The notes beneath the pieces are model-generated. The model was not told the DNA's origin. It saw only the letters and a program-made list of their open reading frames with translations, and made no database searches. 64,000 nucleotides of DNA from NCBI GenBank assembly GCA_031417395.1, contig JANOVM010000070.1, positions 1 to 64,000 on the forward strand. Reading direction: 5' to 3'. This document shows positions 53,072 to 61,923 of this stretch, piece after piece. The position numbers and the translations under genes are program-made. How positions within the stretch are numbered: position 1 is the stretch's first letter; every line of letters begins with the position of its first letter. Origin of the DNA: JADKIH01 sp031417395. GTDB lineage: Bacteria > Bacteroidota > Bacteroidia > AKYH767-A > 2013-40CM-41-45.

Positions 53072-55630
53072 TTATTCCTCTTTCTTTTTCCGGCTACTCG
53101 GTTTAGGAGCCGGTGGAGTCAATGTTGGTTTTACAACGGCAATTTTCAAAGTGCTTGTTTCTTTATCAAAACTCACATCAAGAATATCGCCTTCTACGAG
53201 CTCAGCTTTTATTATTTCTTCAGCCAGCGGATCCTCCAGGTATTTCTGAATAGCTCTTTTAAGCGGACGCGCACCATAATTTACATCGAAACCCTTATCG
53301 GAAATGAAGTCTTTTGCATCATCTGAAAGTTGAATTTTATAGCCCATTTCAAAGATTCGCTTATAAAGATGAACCAATTCGACATCGATGATTTTATGAA
53401 TATGCTCTTTTTGGAGTGAGTTAAACATTACTACATCATCAATCCTGTTTAAGAATTCAGGTGCAAATGCTTTTTTCAAAGCATTCTCAATAACTCCGCG
53501 TGAATGATCGTCAGCTGAATTTAGTTTAGCATTTGTTTGAAATCCAACACCCTGACCGAAGTCCTTCAATTGACGGGACCCGATGTTTGAAGTCATGATC
53601 ATAATGGTATTCTTAAAGTCAACCTTGCGGCCCAGACTGTCAGTAAGTGTACCTTCGTCCAATACCTGAAGCAATAGGTTAAAAATATCAGGATGTGCTT
53701 TTTCAATTTCATCAAGAAGTACAACAGAGTATGGTTTACGTCTTACTTTTTCAGTAAGCTGCCCGCCTTCTTCATATCCAACATATCCCGGAGGTGCACC
53801 GATCAAACGCGATACAGCAAATTTCTCCATGTATTCACTCATGTCAATGCGGATTAAAGCATCGTCAGAATCAAAAAGGTATCTGGCAATAACTTTTGCT
53901 AGTTCAGTTTTACCTACACCGGTAGGACCAAGGAAAATGAAGGTACCAATTGGCTTATTAGGATCTTTCAATCCGGCACGGTTACGTTGAATTGCCTTTA
54001 CAACTTTTGCAATAGCTTCATCCTGTCCAATGACCTTGCCTCTAAGTTCATCGGCCATTTTTACTAAACGGTTGCTTTCTGTTTGTGCAACGCGTGTAAC
54101 AGGAATGCCTGTCATCATAGCAACAACTTCAGCAACATCGTTTTCGGTAACTGTATAGCGGTGGGTTTTTGTTTCTTCTTCCCATTGACGTTTTGCAGTT
54201 TCCAATTGTTCCAGAAGCTGCTTTTCAGAGTCACGAAGTTTTGCAGCCTCTTCATACTTCTGACTTCTGACCACCCTGTTCTTTTCACTCTTAATTTCCT
54301 GAACCTTGTTTTCAAGGTCCAAAATATTTTTTGGAACATGAATGTTTGTGATGTGAACGCGTGAACCGGATTCATCTAAAGCATCGATAGCTTTATCCGG
54401 CAAAAAGCGGTCAGTAATATAACGGGAGGTAAGTGCTACGCAGGCTTTTATTGCTTCCGGAGTATAATTTACATTGTGGTGTTCCTCATAACGCTCTTTA
54501 ATGTTATTGAGGATTTCAATAGATTCATCTACAGAAGCAGGTTCGATAAGAACACGTTGGAACCTGCGGTCTAAAGCCCCGTCTTTTTCAATATACTGAC
54601 GGTATTCATCAAGAGTGGTAGCACCAATACATTGTATTTCTCCGCGGGCAAGTGCAGGTTTGAACATATTCGAAGCATCCAGTGATCCTGAAGCACCGCC
54701 GGCGCCAATGATGGTATGAATTTCATCAATAAACAAAATGACATCGGGAGATTTTTCCAGTTCATTCATAACAGCTTTCATTCTTTCCTCAAACTGACCG
54801 CGGTATTTTGTACCCGCAACTAGAGAAGCCAGATCAAGCGTTACGATACGCTTATTAAAAAGAACTCTTGAAACTTTACGCTGAACGATACGAAGAGCAA
54901 GACCTTCAGCAATTGCTGATTTACCAACTCCCGGTTCACCGATAAGAATAGGATTGTTTTTTTTCCTGCGGGAAAGAATTTGAGAAACCCTTTCGATTTC
55001 TTTTTCTCTTCCGACAATAGGGTCCAGGCGACCGTCTTCAGCAGCTTTTGTAAGATCGCGACCAAAATTGTCTAATACTGGAGTTTTAGATTTTGAATCC
55101 GATCCTTTCTTTCCTGAAACGCTGCTACTGCCTTCATCATCCTTAGCATACGGATCATCGTCGGCAGGATTTTGAGAAGCATCGGATTTGAAATTTGATT
55201 TGATAACGTCAAGTTCTTCTTTGACAATATCATAATTTATTCCGTATTGATTTAAAATCTGTGTGGCAATATTGTCTTCGTCCTTTAAAATAGACAACAA
55301 TAAATGTTCGGTGCCAATGAGATCAGTTTTAAAGATTTTAGCTTCAAGATATGTTATCTTCAAAGCCTTTTCTGCTTGTTTGGTCAGAGGAATATTATTC
55401 ATATTGCTTGGAGTAGTAGAGCTGCCCCGAATAGAATTTTCCACAGACTTTCTTAATTCGCCGAGATTAATGCCGAGAGATTTTAAAATCTTTATCGCCA
55501 TTCCTTCTCCTTCACGAATGAGCCCGAGAAGAAGGTGTTCCGTACCGATATATTCGTGACCCAGACGTAAAGCTTCTTCACGACTGAAGGAGATTACATC
55601 CTTTACACGGGGAGAGAATTTAGCTTCCAT
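53072..55630 (-). CDS. clpC: ATP-dependent Clp protease ATP-binding subunit ClpC
   Basis: 852 residues, HSP100 unfoldase that feeds ClpP. Two Clp_N repeats (about 1-145), first AAA domain with Walker A GEPGVGKSAI at about 230, middle UVR-like coiled region (KYEEAAKLRDSEKQL at about 430), second AAA domain with GPTGVGKTELAK at about 565, and a C-terminal ClpB-D2-small domain. The ClpC rather than ClpB assignment rests on the short middle region and the UVR motif. The C-terminal tail is basic and Pro/Lys-rich (PPAPKPSSRKKKEE). Confidence 0.95.
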   Translation of the reverse strand: MEAKFSPRVKDVISFSREEALRLGHEYIGTEHLLLGLIREGEGMAIKILKSLGINLGELRKSVENSIRGSSTTPSNMNNIPLTKQAEKALKITYLEAKIFKTDLIGTEHLLLSILKDEDNIATQILNQYGINYDIVKEELDVIKSNFKSDASQNPADDDPYAKDDEGSSSVSGKKGSDSKSKTPVLDNFGRDLTKAAEDGRLDPIVGREKEIERVSQILSRRKKNNPILIGEPGVGKSAIAEGLALRIVQRKVSRVLFNKRIVTLDLASLVAGTKYRGQFEERMKAVMNELEKSPDVILFIDEIHTIIGAGGASGSLDASNMFKPALARGEIQCIGATTLDEYRQYIEKDGALDRRFQRVLIEPASVDESIEILNNIKERYEEHHNVNYTPEAIKACVALTSRYITDRFLPDKAIDALDESGSRVHITNIHVPKNILDLENKVQEIKSEKNRVVRSQKYEEAAKLRDSEKQLLEQLETAKRQWEEETKTHRYTVTENDVAEVVAMMTGIPVTRVAQTESNRLVKMADELRGKVIGQDEAIAKVVKAIQRNRAGLKDPNKPIGTFIFLGPTGVGKTELAKVIARYLFDSDDALIRIDMSEYMEKFAVSRLIGAPPGYVGYEEGGQLTEKVRRKPYSVVLLDEIEKAHPDIFNLLLQVLDEGTLTDSLGRKVDFKNTIMIMTSNIGSRQLKDFGQGVGFQTNAKLNSADDHSRGVIENALKKAFAPEFLNRIDDVVMFNSLQKEHIHKIIDVELVHLYKRIFEMGYKIQLSDDAKDFISDKGFDVNYGARPLKRAIQKYLEDPLAEEIIKAELVEGDILDVSFDKETSTLKIAVVKPTLTPPAPKPSSRKKKEE

Positions 55631-55701
55631 AATTATTAGTTTTTATATATATAACGATTGAGTTGGTATTTAGGTTTTATGATCTTATTGTAAGATATCA
55701 A

Positions 55702-55709
55702 CAAAATTA
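55702..55709 (-). promoter_or_regulatory. Candidate -7 element for clpC
   Basis: TAATTTTG on the minus strand, about 72 bases upstream of the clpC ATG. The nearest TTG further upstream is 23 bases away, slightly too far for the consensus spacing. Confidence 0.3.
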
Positions 55710-55745
55710 CTTATTAGTTAAATCCGCTAGTGCAATTAATGTGCA

Positions 55746-55765
55746 AATGACAATATACTGTCATT
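55746..55765. promoter_or_regulatory. 20-base dyad between clpC and gyrA
   Basis: AATGACA, six bases, TGTCATT: perfect 7-base arms. A partial direct copy (GACAGATATACT) follows at 55768-55779. A candidate operator, perhaps for clpC stress control; no regulator is known. Confidence 0.3.
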
Positions 55766-55924
55766 AGGACAGATATACTTTTCAACAAAAATCTGTTTGC
55801 CTGTATTTCCAATCTTTCAGTTTATTTATGTAAATTCGGGCCTAATTAAGCAAGGATATGAAACCTTATGTGAATCAAAGATAAAGCTTCAAAAGCAGGT
55901 ATTTATCAAGTAATTGTAATATAC

Positions 55925-55932
55925 TAACTTTG
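55925..55932 (+). promoter_or_regulatory. Candidate -7 element for gyrA
   Basis: TAACTTTG matches TAnnTTTG, 54 bases before the gyrA ATG at 55987. No TTTG at the expected -33 position. Confidence 0.35.
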
Positions 55933-55986
55933 AAGAATTCTTGCTGAAATTAATGTTTAAACCTCAAATTAAAGAATAATTAATAA

Positions 55987-58539
55987 ATGGTAGACGGAGA
56001 GAAAATCATTCCAATTAACATTGAAGAAGAAATGAAAACGGCTTACATCGATTATTCGATGTCTGTCATTGTTTCCCGTGCATTACCCGATGTCAGGGAT
56101 GGACTAAAACCTGTTCATAGGAGGGTGCTTTATGGCATGCTTGATCTTGGACTTTTTAGCAACCGACCTTATAAAAAGTCGGCCAGAATCGTAGGGGAAG
56201 TACTTGGAAAGTACCATCCACATGGTGATGGCTCAGTTTACGATGCCATGGTCAGAATGGCACAGGAATGGAGTTTAAGGTATCCTTTAATCGATGGACA
56301 GGGAAATTTTGGTTCAATGGATGGCGATAGCCCTGCAGCCATGAGGTATACAGAAGCCCGCCTCCGAAAAATCGCAGAGGAAATGTTAGCCGATATTGAC
56401 AAAGACACCGTTAATTTCGCACTCAATTTTGATGATAGTTTAAAGGAACCAACCGTTTTACCATCCAAAGTTCCGAATTTGCTTATTAATGGAGCTTCAG
56501 GAATAGCAGTCGGAATGGCCACCAATATGGCCCCGCATAACCTTAGTGAAGTCATTGATGGAACTATTGCTTATATTAAAAACAAGGATATTACGATTGA
56601 AGAGCTAATGCATTTTATTAAAGCTCCCGATTTTCCGACATCAGGAATTATTTATGGCTATACCGGAGTAAAAGAAGCCAGTTTGACAGGACGCGGTCGG
56701 ATTGTTATGAGAGGACGAGCAACCATTGAAACTACTGCCTCGGGAAAAGATAGAATTATCGTTTCTGAAGTTCCTTACCAGGTTAACAAAGCTGAAATGA
56801 TAAAGCGTACAGCTGACCTGATTAATGAAAAGAAAATAGAAGGCATTTCAGATATCAGGGACGAAAGCGACCGCGATGGAATTCGTATTGTTTATGAATT
56901 GAGAAGAGATGCTATTTCTAATGTAGTGTTGAATAATCTTTATAAGTATACTGCGCTGCAAACAGCTTTCAGCATAAACAATGTGGCTTTAGTCAACGGA
57001 CGACCGATGACACTTAATCTAAAAGACCAGATTGTTCACTTTGTCAACCACAGACATGAAGTAGTTGTTAGAAGGACAAAATTCGAATTAGCGGAAGCAG
57101 AAAAAAGGGCTCACATTCTAGAAGGACTTTTAATTGCATTAGATCATCTGGATGAAGTAATTAAACTTATTCGTGCATCTCAAACACCTCAGATTGCGCA
57201 AGACGGCTTGGTTACTCAATTCAAGCTTTCAGAAATCCAGGCCAAAGCCATTCTCGAAATGAGACTGCAACGTCTGACCGGACTTGAAAGAGATAAAATC
57301 AGAGATGAATATAATGAGCTAATGAAGCTTATAGAGTATTATCGCAGCGTTCTTGCAAGCGAAGAGCTTCGTATGGAAATTATTACTGACGAGTTGGCTG
57401 AAATAAAAAGCAAATACGGTGATGAAAGAAGAACAGAAATCGTTTTTGCCGGAGATGACATCTCCATGGAAGACATTATTGCCGATGAGGACGTTGTAAT
57501 CACTATTTCTCATTTAGGTTATATCAAACGAACTGCTCTCACCGAATACAGAATACAAGGACGCGGCGGCAGAGGAGCTAAAGGAAGTTCTACACGTGAA
57601 GAAGATTTTGTTGAGCATATTTATATTGCATCAACCCATAACTATATGTTGTTCTTTACTGAACAAGGTAAATGTTACTGGCTTAAAGTTTATAACATTC
57701 CTGAAGGAAATAAAACTTCAAAAGGAAGAGCTATTCAAAACCTTATCAGTTTATCACCGGATGATAAAGTAAAAGCGTTCATCAATGTAAAAAATCTTGA
57801 GGATCAGGATTACATAATGAATAACTTTATCATAATGTGTACTAAAAATGGTACAATTAAAAAGACTGCACTTGAAGCGTATTCAAGACCTCGGTTATCC
57901 GGAATTAATGCAATCAATATAGAAGACGATGATCATTTACTGGAAGCCAGATTAACAAATGGTACTAATGAAATCATGCTGGCCACAAAGAAAGGAAAGC
58001 TTGTTCGATTTAAAGAGGAAACCGTTCGTCCAATGGGCAGGAATTCTACCGGTGTTAGAGGTGTAACGCTGGATGGATCCGATGACGCTGTAATTGGAAT
58101 GGTTTGTGTAATCGATCCCGTAAAGGATACAGTACTTGTTGTTTCAGAAAAAGGGTACGGTAAACGTTCAGAAGTTGAAGAATACAGAATAACTAACCGT
58201 GGCGGCAAAGGGGTGAAAACGATCAATATAACCGATAAAACAGGAAATCTGATTGCAATAAAAGTGGTGCAAAGTGATGACGATTTAATGATTATTAATA
58301 AATCAGGTGTCACAATAAGAATGAATGTCGATGGTTTACGTTTAATGGGTCGGGCAACGCAAGGAGTGCGGTTGATTCGCCTTGATGAAGACGATGATAT
58401 TGCATCTGTAGCTAAAGTTGAAATTGATGATGCCGAAAAACAAGCACGAAATTCAGAAAACCCTGAAGTAAATCCGGATTCTCCAACAGATAGTTTGAAC
58501 CCGGATATTAATGAAGATAATCAACCTGATTTAACATAA
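55987..58539 (+). CDS. gyrA: DNA gyrase subunit A
   Basis: 850 residues. Type IIA topoisomerase subunit that breaks and rejoins DNA; catalytic Tyr in SPAAMRYTEARL at about residue 119. Winged-helix N-terminal half, coiled coil, and six-bladed C-terminal DNA-wrapping domain with a GyrA-box QGRGGRGAKG at about 523, which marks it as gyrase rather than topoisomerase IV. The C-terminus is acidic. In the quinolone-binding loop KYHPHGDGSVYDA, residue 82 is Gly where E. coli has Ser83; the Asp87 equivalent is kept. The TPR protein gene follows after 18 bases. Confidence 0.96.
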   Translation: MVDGEKIIPINIEEEMKTAYIDYSMSVIVSRALPDVRDGLKPVHRRVLYGMLDLGLFSNRPYKKSARIVGEVLGKYHPHGDGSVYDAMVRMAQEWSLRYPLIDGQGNFGSMDGDSPAAMRYTEARLRKIAEEMLADIDKDTVNFALNFDDSLKEPTVLPSKVPNLLINGASGIAVGMATNMAPHNLSEVIDGTIAYIKNKDITIEELMHFIKAPDFPTSGIIYGYTGVKEASLTGRGRIVMRGRATIETTASGKDRIIVSEVPYQVNKAEMIKRTADLINEKKIEGISDIRDESDRDGIRIVYELRRDAISNVVLNNLYKYTALQTAFSINNVALVNGRPMTLNLKDQIVHFVNHRHEVVVRRTKFELAEAEKRAHILEGLLIALDHLDEVIKLIRASQTPQIAQDGLVTQFKLSEIQAKAILEMRLQRLTGLERDKIRDEYNELMKLIEYYRSVLASEELRMEIITDELAEIKSKYGDERRTEIVFAGDDISMEDIIADEDVVITISHLGYIKRTALTEYRIQGRGGRGAKGSSTREEDFVEHIYIASTHNYMLFFTEQGKCYWLKVYNIPEGNKTSKGRAIQNLISLSPDDKVKAFINVKNLEDQDYIMNNFIIMCTKNGTIKKTALEAYSRPRLSGINAINIEDDDHLLEARLTNGTNEIMLATKKGKLVRFKEETVRPMGRNSTGVRGVTLDGSDDAVIGMVCVIDPVKDTVLVVSEKGYGKRSEVEEYRITNRGGKGVKTINITDKTGNLIAIKVVQSDDDLMIINKSGVTIRMNVDGLRLMGRATQGVRLIRLDEDDDIASVAKVEIDDAEKQARNSENPEVNPDSPTDSLNPDINEDNQPDLT

Positions 58540-58557
58540 TAAACGACAACCTTTAAT

Positions 58558-59766
58558 ATGAAAAGATTCACATTAACATTAATAACTTTCTGTATTACTA
58601 TTAGTTATGTTATAGCACAGAAAGCGAAAGTTCAAACAGCTTATAATTTCTATAAAGAACCTTATCAGCAATATGACAAGGCTAAAGAAGCGATTGATGA
58701 AGCAACTCTTAACGAGCAAAGTAAGTCAATGGCAAAAACATGGTATTACCGTGGATTAATTTACCATGCATTATACAAGAATGAGAAATACGGATCCTTG
58801 TGCAATAATTGTCTGATGACTGCTTTTGAGGCTTATCAGAAAGCCAATGAGCTGGAACCGGAGAATGAATGGGAAAAAGAAATAACCCTTGTAAGGATTC
58901 CAATGCTTGCCAATAAAGTTTTTGAAAAGGGAGTTGAGGATTTTAAAGCAAAAGACTTTAAAAGCGCATTAATTAACTTCGAAGCAGTGCAAAAAATTAC
59001 TCCGGGAGACACATCTGTAATTTTAAATAGTGCATACAGTGCTGAACGTGCGGGTGACCCTGAAAAAGCAAAATTGTATTATTCCAGATTGATCAGCATG
59101 AAATATCCTGATAATAATATATACCTAAATTTATCTAACTTGTATAAGTTTGATAATGATACTGCAAAGGCTTTAAAGATTTTGCAGGAAGGCAGAAGTG
59201 TTTTTCCGGACAGCATTAACTTAATGCTTGCTGAAATAAATCTGTTATTATCCGGCGGACGCAATGAAGAAGCTACGAAATCCCTGGATATAGCTACAAA
59301 GAAAGATCCCAATAATCCTAGTCTGTATTTGGCGCTAGGAAGCACGTTTGACAATCTTGCAAATCCAAGGGATGCAAATCAAAAGGAACTGCCTAAACCA
59401 AAAAACTATTCAGATTATCTTTCAAAAGCTGAAGATGCTTACAAACGCGGATTAGTGATTAGCCCTGATAATTACGAATTGAATTACAATTTAGGAGCAA
59501 TGTATTTCAACCAGGCAGCTGAAATGGCCAATAAAGCAAATAACCTTAAATCAAACGAGGAGTATTCAAAAGCTAAAACAAATTTTGAATTGAAGTTTAA
59601 ACAAGCAGAGCCGTTTTTAGAGAAAGCACTGGAAAAAAATCCTCAAAAAACAGAGGATGATGTAACCACATATGATGGGACATTAAATTCCTTAAAGCAA
59701 TTATACGTCAGAATCGGGGAGATGGAGAAGTATGAAAAGTTGAAAGTACTTCTTGAAAAGAAATAA
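58558..59766 (+). CDS. TPR-repeat secreted/periplasmic protein
   Basis: 402 residues. Signal peptide MKRFTLTLITFCITISYVIAQ, then TPR-type helical repeats along most of the protein, for example KTWYYRGLIYHALYKNEKYG, ALINFEAVQKITPGDTSVI, DNDTAKALKILQEGRSVFPD and LNYNLGAMYFNQAAEMANKA. Functions as a scaffold in the periplasm or outer membrane; the partner is unknown. It follows gyrA by 18 bases and ends at a strong terminator, so gyrA and this gene are probably co-transcribed. Confidence 0.85.
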   Translation: MKRFTLTLITFCITISYVIAQKAKVQTAYNFYKEPYQQYDKAKEAIDEATLNEQSKSMAKTWYYRGLIYHALYKNEKYGSLCNNCLMTAFEAYQKANELEPENEWEKEITLVRIPMLANKVFEKGVEDFKAKDFKSALINFEAVQKITPGDTSVILNSAYSAERAGDPEKAKLYYSRLISMKYPDNNIYLNLSNLYKFDNDTAKALKILQEGRSVFPDSINLMLAEINLLLSGGRNEEATKSLDIATKKDPNNPSLYLALGSTFDNLANPRDANQKELPKPKNYSDYLSKAEDAYKRGLVISPDNYELNYNLGAMYFNQAAEMANKANNLKSNEEYSKAKTNFELKFKQAEPFLEKALEKNPQKTEDDVTTYDGTLNSLKQLYVRIGEMEKYEKLKVLLEKK

Positions 59767-59770
59767 ATGA

Positions 59771-59797
59771 AAGCCCGGTTTAGACCGGGCTTTTTTT
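59771..59797 (+). terminator. Intrinsic terminator after the TPR gene
   Basis: Stem AAGCCCGGT / ACCGGGCTT (59771-59779 and 59784-59792), 4-base loop, then a run of T. It lies five bases after the stop at 59766. Confidence 0.9.
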
Positions 59798-60157
59798 GGT
59801 CCAGAATTTTTAATAATAATTTCCGGAAAACTGTTAAGAGAGTAAATAGGGAATTTCTCGCGAATCCATTTAACATAATATTAATTATAAGACAAAATAT
59901 ATTGTTTTTTATTCAATTATGGTCATTTATGAGTAATTACACGTTTTTAAGGTTTTTCAAGGATTTTAACTGATATCCATTTAGAATCTAGAACTTCCTG
60001 TGCACCAAAAAAACCTTTGCGGAGTTTTGGCGACGATTAACCCATTTTATTCAATGAATCTACCAAAAAATGTTTAGTAAGGCATTGTGCTAGAATACTT
60101 TTGATTTTGAAAATAATACACCACCATGTATTTCCAATTGCACGTTAAAAAAAAAAT
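59798..60157. other. Intergenic region before the glucosaminidase gene
   Basis: About 360 AT-rich bases. Its only clear signal is a candidate promoter at 60073-60103. No frame with recognisable coding character, repeat or RNA gene was seen. Confidence 0.55.
60073..60103 (+). promoter_or_regulatory. Candidate promoter for the glucosaminidase gene
   Basis: TTTA at 60073-60076 (one mismatch from TTTG), 19 bases, then TACTTTTG at 60096-60103. The ATG at 60158 lies 54 bases downstream. Confidence 0.5.
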
Positions 60158-60814
60158 ATGAAAACGAGCTGTTGTCAATCTAACAAAGTACAAAAACAAA
60201 AGGATCAGAATATTTGTATGAATACGAACTGTAAAAACTACATGAACTCCTTTACTTCTTTAGTTTCCCGCAATTGGAGTCATATAGTATTTGCTTTCTT
60301 CTTTACGGTATTTATCACTCTTTCCTTCAATGATTTTTCTTCAAGTTCCAAGATCCTTTTCTCCTCCGGGTATAAAAAGATCATGCATAGCAGCCCCGTA
60401 AGGCCGTTAAATAAAGAAAACCTTAAAGTAGTTCTTGAAGAAAACAATATTCTTTGTTCGGAACAGGTTTACGCACAAATAATGATTGAATCAGGTAACC
60501 TTGAATCGTATCTGTCACAGCGGACAAATAATCTGTTGGGAATGCGTTTTCCTGCAAAGCGAAATACTTCTGCAATCGGTATTTATCTCCCATCCATAAA
60601 TCTGGTAATCAATGGGAATCAGAAAGAATTAAAGAAATATACCCGGTATAATAATTATGCTGTTTACGAAAACTGGGAAGATTGTATAAAAGATTATAAA
60701 TACTGGCAGCAAAAGAGTTTTAACCTTTCAGAAGTTTACCTGAAATTCCTGGGGAAATGTTATGCGGAAGACAGTCTTTATGTTGATAAAATAAAAAGCT
60801 TTTCAAAAAATTAA
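60158..60814 (+). CDS. Membrane-anchored glucosaminidase (LytG/FlgJ-like)
   Basis: 218 residues. A Cys-rich, basic N-terminal stretch of about 35 residues (CCQSNKV, NICMNTNCK) precedes one membrane helix (HIVFAFFFTVFITLSF). The extracytoplasmic domain (about 80-218) is a Glucosaminidase domain with the catalytic Glu in YAQIMIESGNLESYL, NNLLGMRFPAKR and the YENWEDCIKDYKYWQQK helix. Such enzymes cut the MurNAc-GlcNAc bond in peptidoglycan. The start could also be one of two later Met codons; the first is kept because the upstream A tract and promoter fit it. Confidence 0.83.
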   Translation: MKTSCCQSNKVQKQKDQNICMNTNCKNYMNSFTSLVSRNWSHIVFAFFFTVFITLSFNDFSSSSKILFSSGYKKIMHSSPVRPLNKENLKVVLEENNILCSEQVYAQIMIESGNLESYLSQRTNNLLGMRFPAKRNTSAIGIYLPSINLVINGNQKELKKYTRYNNYAVYENWEDCIKDYKYWQQKSFNLSEVYLKFLGKCYAEDSLYVDKIKSFSKN

Positions 60815-60831
60815 AAGGTTTTGAAGGGCAA

Positions 60832-60975
60832 TTAACCCCATTTCAAAACACTGAATATCCACGTCAATAATAGCAGGATAATCAAAAAAGCAAAAACAGA
60901 AGCTCCGCCTTTACCAAAATACGTATACCAAATGCCTTTGTTTTCGTTTGGAGCAGAATGATTGTGTGAAGTCAT
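60832..60975 (-). CDS. 47-residue single-helix membrane protein downstream of hemF
   Basis: An ATG frame of 47 codons after hemF on the same strand (45-base gap). The N-terminus MTSHNHSAPNENKG is polar and His-containing; residues of about 24-43 are a membrane helix (FAFLIILLLLTWIF). It ends VLKWG. Size and layout recall small accessory proteins of Bacteroidota haem or respiratory loci, but I do not recognise a named family. Support comes from the coherent helix, codon usage and placement in a likely guaA-LysM-hemF run. Confidence 0.5.
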   Translation of the reverse strand: MTSHNHSAPNENKGIWYTYFGKGGASVFAFLIILLLLTWIFSVLKWG

Positions 60976-61020
60976 AATGTTGTTATTTAACTGCAAATAT
61001 GCAAAATGGTTTATTAATTA

Positions 61021-61914
61021 TTAAATTTTTTTTATCCAATCGATACCTTTTTTCAAAAGTGATAATGTAAAAGCTTCCTTGCTGCCGGGCTCGGGCTTAT
61101 AATCATATTCCCAATCGGCTTGAGGCGGTAAACTCATTAAAATTGATTCTGTTCTACCATTCGTCTCTAAGCCAAATTTAGTGCCCTTGTCGTAAACGAG
61201 GTTAAACTCAACATAGCGTCCCCGCCTTAATCGCTGCCATTTTTTTTCATTTTCAGTAAAAATTTTCTCTGAATTTTTCGCCATAAGATCTGTGTATACA
61301 GGTGCGAATAATTCGCCGGTAGCTCTAACAAATCTGAAAATTTCGTCCTTTGAGAAACTATCTGTTCCTTGCAGTTGATCATAAAAAATCCCGCCAATGC
61401 CCCTCGTCTCATTTCTGTGAGGAATAAAAAAATAATCATCGGCCTGATTTTTAAACAAAGGATAAAATTCAGGATTAAATTCGTCGCACATATTTTTTAA
61501 TGCAGCATGAAAAAAGCGGGCATCGTCCTTGTCAATATAATGCGGGGTAAGATCAATGCCGCCGCCGAACCACGATTTATTTCCTATTTCAAGATATCGG
61601 GTGTTCATATGTATTATAGGAACGGCAGGACTTTTAGGATGCAAAACAATAGATATTCCGGAAGCAAAAAAAGATTCAGCGCTTTCATTAAATTGTTTTC
61701 TTAAAAAATCTGTAGCGGGACCAAAGACTTCTGAAAAGTTGACTCCCCCCTTTTCAATGATGTTTCCGTTTCTTAATATTCTGGTTTTCCCTCCTCCCCC
61801 ACCCGGTCGTTCCCAGTTATCTTCACTGAATCGTCCCTTTGAATCAGCCTTTTCAAGCTCCAGGCAAATTTTATTTTGCAATTGACGGAACCAACCTGCT
61901 ATTTCCTTTTGCAT
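61021..61914 (-). CDS. hemF: Oxygen-dependent coproporphyrinogen-III oxidase HemF
   Basis: 297 residues. Converts coproporphyrinogen III to protoporphyrinogen IX with O2. The N-terminal EDNWERPGGGGGKTR, FSEVFGP, the WFGGGIDLTPHYID stretch and RRGRYVEFNLVYDKGTKFGL are HemF signatures. Its product is the substrate of the HemJ-like protein at 2.6 kb. It starts nine bases after the LysM/periplasmic-binding fusion gene, so they share a transcript. Confidence 0.96.
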   Translation of the reverse strand: MQKEIAGWFRQLQNKICLELEKADSKGRFSEDNWERPGGGGGKTRILRNGNIIEKGGVNFSEVFGPATDFLRKQFNESAESFFASGISIVLHPKSPAVPIIHMNTRYLEIGNKSWFGGGIDLTPHYIDKDDARFFHAALKNMCDEFNPEFYPLFKNQADDYFFIPHRNETRGIGGIFYDQLQGTDSFSKDEIFRFVRATGELFAPVYTDLMAKNSEKIFTENEKKWQRLRRGRYVEFNLVYDKGTKFGLETNGRTESILMSLPPQADWEYDYKPEPGSKEAFTLSLLKKGIDWIKKI

Positions 61915-61923
61915 AAAATCAGG

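Larger units (their letters stand above)
55631..55986. other. Divergent regulatory region between clpC and gyrA
   Basis: 356 bases without a gene. It holds a minus-strand TAATTTTG half-site (55702-55709) for clpC, a plus-strand TAACTTTG half-site (55925-55932) for gyrA, and a 20-base dyad (55746-55765). No full -33/-7 pair and no open frame of note were found. Confidence 0.6.

Noticed and set aside
59643..59876. 77-codon minus-strand frame over the TPR gene end
   Set aside because: It runs antisense through the terminator and the TPR coding end, so it is most likely a shadow.
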